From NCBI RefSeq assembly GCF_001580025.1, contig NZ_LSZO01000211.1:1-64000 (forward strand): DNA of 64,000 nt, read 5' to 3'. Shown piece after piece: positions 58,037 to 64,000 of the stretch. The translations under genes and the position numbers were made by a program. Under the pieces are notes generated by a model. That model ran no database searches. It was given only the letters and a program-made list of their open reading frames with translations, and had not been told where the DNA came from. Numbering within the stretch: the first letter of the stretch is position 1; every line of letters begins with the position of its first letter. This DNA comes from Ventosimonas gracilis. Its GTDB lineage: Bacteria; Pseudomonadota; Gammaproteobacteria; Pseudomonadales; Pseudomonadaceae.

Positions 58037-58519
58037 ATGATGCATAACCTGCTTATCTTAATAATCCTGTCGCTGCTGCTCGGTGCCTGCCAGCATATCG
58101 GCAGTCGCAAGGGCTTGAGCCAAGCGCAGCATGATTTGCTAAGGCAAGAACAATTTTTGCCCACGGATGAAGGCTGGGAGCTGGGGCTGTCCAACCGGAT
58201 ACTGTTTGCCAGCGATGATGCCAGCATCCAGCAGGAAAGCCGCAGTAGGCTGATGCGTATTGGGCAACTCTTGCAATCCATGGGCCCGTTGCCTTTGCGT
58301 TTGGACGGGCATACCGATGCCACCGGCAGTGATGCTTACAACGAGCAACTGTCGCTGCGCCGTGCACAAGCAGTGGCCGATATTCTGATTGAGGCAGGTC
58401 TGCGCAAGGATCTGTTGCAAGTGCGCGGCCTCGGCAAGCGACTGCCGCTTTTGGACAATAAAACCCGCCAAGGCCGTGCCGAAAATCGGCGGGTCGCCAT
58501 TGTGGTGCTGGCGCACTGA
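58037..58519 (+). CDS. yfiB: Outer membrane OmpA-like lipoprotein YfiB
   Basis: 160 residues: lipobox LLLGAC at the end of a short signal, a linker, then a peptidoglycan-binding OmpA domain (GLSNRILFASDDASIQQESR, LRLDGHTDATGSDAYNEQLS, RGLGKRLPLLDN). Third member of yfiRNB, sensing envelope stress and activating YfiN by binding YfiR. SD AAAGGAAA precedes the ATG. Confidence 0.92.
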   Translation: MMHNLLILIILSLLLGACQHIGSRKGLSQAQHDLLRQEQFLPTDEGWELGLSNRILFASDDASIQQESRSRLMRIGQLLQSMGPLPLRLDGHTDATGSDAYNEQLSLRRAQAVADILIEAGLRKDLLQVRGLGKRLPLLDNKTRQGRAENRRVAIVVLAH

Positions 58520-58528
58520 GTGTCTCTA

Positions 58529-58554
58529 CTCCCCCTTCCGCACGCGGGAGAGGG
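58529..58554. terminator. Imperfect inverted repeat CTCCCCCTTCCGC / GCGGGAGAGGGA
   Basis: Between the convergent yfiB and glnD genes. A degenerate member of the palindrome family, followed by AAAAA, which is a T-run for the glnD direction only in the sense of the minus strand upstream side, so terminator function is uncertain. Confidence 0.5.
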
Positions 58555-58566
58555 AAAAACAGAGCG

Positions 58567-61224
58567 CTATAACTTGGGGGAAAGCTGCTTTTGGATATGC
58601 TTGCAGAGTTTGGCGCGAAACGCTGGGTCGGCCAGTTGCCCTGCATCATGGGCGCTGATTAAAAACAAATCTTCCACACGCTCGCCCAGCGTTGCGATTT
58701 TGGCGTTTTGCAGCGACAGGCCAAACTCCATAAAAATCCGTCCCAAGCGGGCGAGCAGGCCGGGGCGGTCGGGGGCGATAATTTCCAGCCAATTGCCGCC
58801 AAATTCCGCATCAGGGGTTAATTTGACCTCGGCGGGAAACGCAAAGTGTTTAAGCTGGCGCGGCACATGGCGGGAAATAATCGCCGGGTATTCGTCCGGG
58901 TTTTGCAGCGAGCGGGTTAAATTTAAGCGAATTTCGTCGATTCGTTCGCGGTCGTCGCCAATCTGGCTGCCATCGGCATTGAGCACGATGTAACTGTCCA
59001 GGGTAAAACCGCGGCGGCGGATAATCCGCGCATCGTGGATGCTCAAATTAAGCTGATCCATCATCGCCACGGTGACGGCGAACAGCTCCTGCTGGCGCGG
59101 CGCGTAAATCAGGATTTGCGTACCGCCTTCCGTTTGCAGCGGCGAGGTTTTGCGAATCAGCACCAAGGGGCCGTTATCTTGCGCGTGCTGCAAAATCGCC
59201 TCGGTATGCCAAGCTACGTCGGCGGCGGTGTGGCGCAGAAAATAGCCTTCGCCAAGCTGCTGCCAGAGCTGCTCGGCATCGTCTTGGTCAGTGTCGCCAC
59301 GCAGCAGAATATCGAGGCTCGCGCTTTGCGTTAAGCGTACTTGTTCGGCGCGTTTAAGCGGGCTGGCAAGGCCGCGGCGCAAAGCGCGTTTGGTCTCGCC
59401 ATAGAGTTGGCGCAGCAAACTGGCACGCCAAGAGTTCCATAACTTGGGATTGGTGGCGTTAATGTCGGCAACGGTCAAGAGATACAGGTAGTTAAGGTGC
59501 GTTTCATCGCCTATTGCGCTGGCAAATTCGTGGATAACCACCGGGTCTGCAATATCTTGGCGCTGTGCGGTGACGGACATTAAAAGATGCTGGCGCACCA
59601 GCCAGACCAACAATTCACGGTCGTTATCCGGCAGATGGTGGCGGCGGCAAAAAGCCTCGGCCTCTATCGCGCCTTGCTCGCTGTGATCACGTCCGCTGCC
59701 TTTGCCGATGTCGTGATACAAGGCGGCGAGATACAAAAGATAAGGTTTTTCGATACGTTCAGTCAGTTTGCTGGCGAGCGGGAATTTTTCGGCGAGTTCC
59801 GGCCACTTCAGTTTGCGCAATTGTTTGATGATTAACAGGCTGTGCGCATCGACCGTGTAAATATGAAACAAATCATGCTGCATCTGCCCGACAATGCGGC
59901 CAAATTCCGGCAGATAACGCGCCAACACGCCGTAGCGGCTCATTCGTCTTAGATTGCGGTGAATGCCTTGTTCGGCCTTAAACAGTTCAATAAAGCAGTC
60001 GGTATTTTGCCGCTCTTGGCGAAAGCTTTCGTCAATTAAATCCAGATGATGGCGCAGCAGGCGAATGGTGCCTGCACGAATGCCTTTGAGCGCGGGGTTT
60101 TGTGCCAGCAGCAGAAAGATTTCCAAAAGTGCCGGTGGATGCTGGTTAAATACTTGCGGGTGACTGGCCTCAATATAATCGCCACGCACCGAAAAACGCG
60201 GGTTTAGCGCGCGTACTGACTGCTGTATTCCGGCGTTTAAAATGGCTTCTTCAAAATGTTGAACCACCAGTTCAGACAGTTCGCTGATGCTCTTTACCGT
60301 GCGGTAATACTGACCCATAAAGCGCTCAATGCGCTGTTTGATGTCGGTTTCAGCAAAGCCGAGCAGTTCGGCGACTTCTGACTGATGGTTAAGCAGCAAA
60401 CGGTCTTCGGCGCGTTTTGCCAGCAGGTGCAGCGCGTAGCGCACTTGCCATAAAAAGGCTTGCGAACGTTGCAGCAGTGCGTATTCGCTTTCCAGCAAAA
60501 AGCCTTCGGCGACCAACACATGGGCATTGAGCGTACCGAACTGGCGACGCGCGACCCAGAGCAAGGTTTGAATATCGCGCAAGCCGCCCGGCGATCCTTT
60601 GACATTGGGTTCGAGGTTGTACTCGGTATCTTGATACTTGGCGTGGCGGCTGCGCTGCTCGCGACGTTTAGCGAGGAAAAACTCGGCGCTCGGCCAAAGC
60701 TTGGTGCTGTCGGTTAACGCCAGCAGGCGTTGATGCAGGCCTTGATCGCCACAAAGCAGGCGGCTTTCCATCAGATTGGTGGTGAGTGTTAAGTCACCCT
60801 TGGCATCTTGTGCGCATTCATCGGCAGTTCGCACGCTCTGGCCGACTTCCAGCCCCATATCCCAGAGCAGCGCCAAAAAACCTTCAATTTTCGTGCGCAG
60901 CTTTTGCCTGCCGCTGTCTTCTGCCAGCAAAAGCAATAGGTCGATGTCGGAAAAAGGATGCAGTTCGCCACGGCCGTAGCCGCCAACGGCGAGCAGGGCG
61001 ATTTCCTCTGGCGCAAAAGCAAAACGCGACCAAGCGGCCTTAAGGATTTGGTCAACAAACTGCGCACGGGCGCTGATCAGGGTGCGAATATCTTCCCCTG
61101 CACGAAACTGCGCATCCAGCGTTTCACAGGCCGCACGGATGGCGCTTTTAAAGGCGGGCAGGGGATTGCTTTGCTGCACAAGTGCTGTCAAGTGGTCTTG
61201 CGCAAGTGGCAGGATTTTACTCAT
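58567..61224 (-). CDS. glnD: Bifunctional uridylyltransferase / uridylyl-removing enzyme GlnD
   Basis: Senses glutamine and (de)uridylylates PII. Nucleotidyltransferase motif [20 protein letters not shown], linker, HD hydrolase [20 protein letters not shown], and two C-terminal ACT domains ([40 protein letters not shown]). 885 residues, full length. Directly downstream of map. Confidence 0.97.
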   Translation of the reverse strand: MSKILPLAQDHLTALVQQSNPLPAFKSAIRAACETLDAQFRAGEDIRTLISARAQFVDQILKAAWSRFAFAPEEIALLAVGGYGRGELHPFSDIDLLLLLAEDSGRQKLRTKIEGFLALLWDMGLEVGQSVRTADECAQDAKGDLTLTTNLMESRLLCGDQGLHQRLLALTDSTKLWPSAEFFLAKRREQRSRHAKYQDTEYNLEPNVKGSPGGLRDIQTLLWVARRQFGTLNAHVLVAEGFLLESEYALLQRSQAFLWQVRYALHLLAKRAEDRLLLNHQSEVAELLGFAETDIKQRIERFMGQYYRTVKSISELSELVVQHFEEAILNAGIQQSVRALNPRFSVRGDYIEASHPQVFNQHPPALLEIFLLLAQNPALKGIRAGTIRLLRHHLDLIDESFRQERQNTDCFIELFKAEQGIHRNLRRMSRYGVLARYLPEFGRIVGQMQHDLFHIYTVDAHSLLIIKQLRKLKWPELAEKFPLASKLTERIEKPYLLYLAALYHDIGKGSGRDHSEQGAIEAEAFCRRHHLPDNDRELLVWLVRQHLLMSVTAQRQDIADPVVIHEFASAIGDETHLNYLYLLTVADINATNPKLWNSWRASLLRQLYGETKRALRRGLASPLKRAEQVRLTQSASLDILLRGDTDQDDAEQLWQQLGEGYFLRHTAADVAWHTEAILQHAQDNGPLVLIRKTSPLQTEGGTQILIYAPRQQELFAVTVAMMDQLNLSIHDARIIRRRGFTLDSYIVLNADGSQIGDDRERIDEIRLNLTRSLQNPDEYPAIISRHVPRQLKHFAFPAEVKLTPDAEFGGNWLEIIAPDRPGLLARLGRIFMEFGLSLQNAKIATLGERVEDLFLISAHDAGQLADPAFRAKLCKHIQKQLSPKL

Positions 61225-61230
61225 TAGGCG

Positions 61231-62022
61231 CTAAGTGCCGGGAGAAGCTGTCCGTGGATGCGTTTCATCTTGGCGAAGGGTCAGGATTTCATAGCCGTTT
61301 TCAGTGACCAGTACGGTATGTTCATACTGCGCCGACAGCTTGCGGTCTTTGGTAATCGCCGTCCAGCCGTCGCCCAGCAGGCGGGTATGCGGCACACCTT
61401 GGTTAATCATTGGCTCGATGGTAAAGCACATGCCCGCTTGCAGGGTAAGGCCGGTTCCGGCGCGGCCATAGTGCAGCACTTGCGGCTCTTCATGGAACAC
61501 CGCGCCAATGCCGTGCCCGCAATATTCGCGCACGACCGAAAAACCGTGCTTCTCGGCATATTTTTGGATGACCTCGCCAATATCGCCAAGCTGCGCTCCC
61601 GGGCGTACCTGCTCAATCCCTAAGTACATGCTCTGTTGCGTGACCTGGCACAGCCGCGCCGCCCACTGCGGCACTTCGCCGAGCAAAAACATGCGGCTGG
61701 TATCGCCGTGGTAGCCGTTTTTGATCACGGTAATATCGATATTGACAATATCGCCGTTTTTCAATGGCTTATCATTAGGAATGCCGTGGCATACGACATG
61801 ATTGACCGAGGTGCAAATGGAACGCGGAAAGCCCCTGTAATTGAGCGGCGCGGGGACGGCCTTTTGCACCTCAACAATGTAGTCATGACAGAGCCGGTTA
61901 AGCGTTTCCGTCGAAACCCCGGGCTTGACGTGGGGTTCAATCATTTCCAGCACCTGCGCCGCCAAACGACCGGCCAAGCGCATTTTCTCGATTTCATCCG
62001 GCGTCTTGATACTGACGGCCAT
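61231..62022 (-). CDS. map: Type I methionine aminopeptidase
   Basis: Removes N-terminal methionine. Metal ligands in NIDITVIKNGYHGDTSRMFL (two aspartates), HGIGAVFHEEPQVLHYG (histidine), FTIEPMIN and EHTVLVTENG (glutamates). 263 residues. It precedes glnD by 6 bp as in Pseudomonas. There rpsB is divergent from map; here hisF lies upstream instead. Confidence 0.97.
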   Translation of the reverse strand: MAVSIKTPDEIEKMRLAGRLAAQVLEMIEPHVKPGVSTETLNRLCHDYIVEVQKAVPAPLNYRGFPRSICTSVNHVVCHGIPNDKPLKNGDIVNIDITVIKNGYHGDTSRMFLLGEVPQWAARLCQVTQQSMYLGIEQVRPGAQLGDIGEVIQKYAEKHGFSVVREYCGHGIGAVFHEEPQVLHYGRAGTGLTLQAGMCFTIEPMINQGVPHTRLLGDGWTAITKDRKLSAQYEHTVLVTENGYEILTLRQDETHPRTASPGT

Positions 62023-62062
62023 AACGGCTCCGTAAGCGGAAAAAGGCGGCAGTTTAGCAGAC

Positions 62063-62821
62063 TTAACGCATCACAATGCCGCATGCGGCGAGATAGGCTT
62101 TGGCTTCGGGCAGGCTGTGCTGGCCGAAGTGGAAGATACTCGCCGCCAGCACCGCATCGGCCTTGCCTTCGAGGATGCCTGCGGCCAGATGCTCCAAGGT
62201 GCCTGCGCCACCGGAGGCAATCACCGGAATATGCAGCGTTTCGCTGACGGCGCGGGTAATGGCAAGGTCGTAGCCTTGCTTGACACCGTCTTGGTCCATG
62301 CTGGTCAAAAGGATTTCACCGGCGCCCAAGTCCTGCATTTTTTTTGCCCAACTGAGCGCCTCCAAACCGGTCGCCCGTCTGCCGCCGTGGGTAAAAATCT
62401 CCCAGCGCTCCACGCCTGTGCGCTTGACGTCGATGGCGACGACGATGCACTGCGAGCCAAAACGGGCGGCGGCTTCGCCGACAAAATCGGGATTTTGTAC
62501 CGCAGTGGTGTTGATCGAGACCTTGTCCGCTCCGGCCGATAACAAATCGCGGATGTCTTCCACACGGCGCACACCGCCGCCTACGGTGAGCGGGATAAAC
62601 ACTTGCGCGGCCATCCGTTCGACCGTGTGTAGCGTGGTGCCGCGCCCGTGGTGGCTTGCGGTGATGTCGAGAAAGGTAATCTCGTCCGCGCCTTGCTCGT
62701 TGTAACGGCGGGCGATTTCCACCGGGTCGCCCGCGTCACGGATATTTTCAAAACGAACACCCTTGACCACGCGGCCATTGTCTACGTCAAGGCAGGGGAT
62801 AATGCGTTTGGCGAGGGTCAT
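62063..62821 (-). CDS. hisF: Imidazole glycerol phosphate synthase cyclase subunit HisF
   Basis: With HisH forms imidazole glycerol phosphate and AICAR. Barrel motifs: [20 protein letters not shown] (catalytic aspartate), [40 protein letters not shown] (second aspartate), [12 protein letters not shown]. 252 residues from ATG 62821, overlapping the hisA stop (ATGA). Confidence 0.97.
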   Translation of the reverse strand: MTLAKRIIPCLDVDNGRVVKGVRFENIRDAGDPVEIARRYNEQGADEITFLDITASHHGRGTTLHTVERMAAQVFIPLTVGGGVRRVEDIRDLLSAGADKVSINTTAVQNPDFVGEAAARFGSQCIVVAIDVKRTGVERWEIFTHGGRRATGLEALSWAKKMQDLGAGEILLTSMDQDGVKQGYDLAITRAVSETLHIPVIASGGAGTLEHLAAGILEGKADAVLAASIFHFGQHSLPEAKAYLAACGIVMR

Positions 62822-63555
62822 GGCGCGGCCTCGTCGCACAGCGCTTGCGCTTCGGTTAAATCCAGCGTGCCTTGATAAATAGCACGCCCGGTAATCGCAC
62901 CGATGATGCCGCTTTCTTGCACGGCCAGCAGTTTTTTAATGTCCTCAAGCACATGGATGCCACCCGAGGCAATCACCGGTATTTGGCACGCTCTGGCGAG
63001 CGCGGCGGTGGCTTCGACATTGCAACCTTGCAGCATGCCGTCCTTGCTGATGTCGGTATAGACAATGGCCGCCACCCCGTCCTTGGCAAAGCACCGCGCC
63101 AAGTCCGCCGCCTGTACGCTGCTTTGCTCAGCCCAGCCGTCGGTGGCGACCAAGCCATCACGCGCGTCCAGACCGACGATGATTTTTCCGGGGAAGGCGC
63201 GGCAGGCCTCACCAACAAATTCCGGTTGCTTAACCGCGAGCGTGCCGATAATCAGGTAGCTGACCCCGGCCTGAAGGTAGTGCTCGATGGTATTAAGTGA
63301 ACGAATGCCGCCGCCAATCTGGATGGGAAGCGTCGGCCATTGCTTGGCAATGCTGCGGACAATCTCGCCATTGACCGGTTTTCCGGCAAATGCGCCGTTT
63401 AAATCGACCAGATGCAGGCGGCGGCAACCCGCATCAACCCAGCGCTGCGCGACCGCCAGCGGGTCTTTTGAAAAAACCGTGGCATCCTCCATCACGCCTT
63501 GGCGCAAGCGCACGCAGGCTCCATCTTTTAAATCGATTGCCGGGATAATCAACAT
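62818..63555 (-). CDS. hisA: ProFAR isomerase HisA
   Basis: Isomerises ProFAR to PRFAR, the substrate of His[81 protein letters not shown]. 245 residues. hisA-hisF are coupled; hisB and hisH, which usually precede hisA, are not here. Confidence 0.97.
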   Translation of the reverse strand: MLIIPAIDLKDGACVRLRQGVMEDATVFSKDPLAVAQRWVDAGCRRLHLVDLNGAFAGKPVNGEIVRSIAKQWPTLPIQIGGGIRSLNTIEHYLQAGVSYLIIGTLAVKQPEFVGEACRAFPGKIIVGLDARDGLVATDGWAEQSSVQAADLARCFAKDGVAAIVYTDISKDGMLQGCNVEATAALARACQIPVIASGGIHVLEDIKKLLAVQESGIIGAITGRAIYQGTLDLTEAQALCDEAAP

Positions 63556-63897
63556 CAGCTAGCGCCTAAAAAGCGGCCATTTTAGCCCTCCTCACGCGTT
63601 TGCGGGAGATAGGGCCGGGAAAGAGGCAGGGCAATCGGGTGAAGCGATTCGTTATGCTCCATTCGTGGGGAAAAGCACCCCAAAATAGTATTGCTTATCA
63701 TTTAATCATCTTGAACGACCCCAATCCAGGATAGGAGTATGGGATCAGGTAGTAGCCTGCGTGCTCAAGACGACAGGAATAAGAACGACGCTCTTCACCC
63801 GGTTTGTCAACAGGCATTAATCATAGAAAATGATGGCATTGCAGACAGTTTCGGCCGGATTGCGAAGGGTATTTCCATTCGCAATCCTTTGCCCCAT
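63556..63897. other. Intergenic region upstream of hisA
   Basis: About 340 bp. It holds a degenerate palindrome-family copy (about 63585-63612), the hisA promoter on the minus strand, and a 10-bp stem GGATTGCGAA / TTCGCAATCC (63857-63887) with an 11-nt loop, just past the stop of the partial gene at the window end and plausibly its terminator. A 74-codon plus-strand frame at 63739 is largely antisense or non-coding and is not called. Confidence 0.45.
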
Positions 63898-64000
63898 TTA
63901 TTTAAGCTGCCATTCGCTGAATTTTTCCCCCAGCGCTTCGCCATAGTCTGCCCAGAACTCTGAGTTGACTTTAACGCCTTTATCAAAATGGGAGGTGGGC
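63898..64000 (-). CDS. Unidentified protein, C-terminal 34 codons only
   Basis: A minus-strand frame enters from the right edge and ends at TAA (63898-63900). The readable tail includes SHFDKGVKVNSEFWADYGEA followed by LGEKFSEWQLK. Composition and codon use look coding and a hairpin follows the stop. Too short to assign a family. Confidence 0.45.
   Translation of the reverse strand, partial: PTSHFDKGVKVNSEFWADYGEALGEKFSEWQLK

Noticed and set aside
63739-63963. 74-codon plus-strand frame near the right edge
   Set aside because: A GGAGT lies near it, but it runs through a hairpin and into the coding tail of a minus-strand gene; product unrecognised.

Overview
The window looks like a chromosomal segment of a Pseudomonadales gammaproteobacterium, probably a relative of Pseudomonas with a reshuffled and partly reduced genome. 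Evidence for the lineage is gene content and order: thiD-thiE-hemL, surE-pcm-nlpD, tkt-epd-pgk, mnmA-hflD, trpF-accD-folC, nudF-yqiB-cpdA, dapE-dapD-arsC-like and glnD-map. Other markers are the yfiBNR signalling cassette, a long (344 aa) DapD, an OprD-type porin beside a tricarboxylate (Tct) system, and a SutA-like RNA polymerase-binding protein. Species cannot be named from the sequence alone.

Layout. 1-2.6 kb: two tandem copies of a polyamine-type periplasmic binding protein. The first is preceded by, and read through, a 7-bp tandem repeat that looks like a phase-variation switch. 2.6-12 kb: periplasmic racemase, surE-pcm-Sel1-nlpD (without rpoS), an oxidoreductase, hemL-thiE-thiD, and a phasin behind a large palindromic operator-like site. 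12-26 kb: ompW, tamB, rdgC, pgk-epd-tkt, a Yip1 membrane protein, ttcA, an NlpC/P60 lipoprotein and cpdA-yqiB-nudF.

26.3-35.6 kb: an accessory island. It has a truncated gene, remnants of at least three different transposases, a five-repeat type I-C CRISPR array with its leader, and a complete type I-C cas set (cas3-cas5-cas8c-cas7-cas4-cas1-cas2). An internal start inside cas8c with a good ribosome site probably makes Cas11c. The cas genes are visibly GC-richer than their neighbours, which suggests horizontal acquisition.

35.6-47.5 kb: comEA-like gene, folC-accD-trpF-hflD-mnmA, ahpC/ahpF, an FKBP isomerase, an EamA exporter, carbonic anhydrase and a TctE/TctD two-component system. 47.6-53.1 kb: OprD porin, TctC-TctB-TctA transporter and an AbrB-family membrane protein, plausibly one regulated uptake module. 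53.1-64 kb: sutA, dapE, dapD, arsC-like, yfiR-yfiN-yfiB (envelope-controlled cyclic-di-GMP synthesis), glnD, map, hisF-hisA and the 3' end of one more gene.

A short inverted repeat of the form CCCTCTCCC(N)GGGAGAGGG recurs at gene ends across the window. No rRNA or tRNA gene was recognised.
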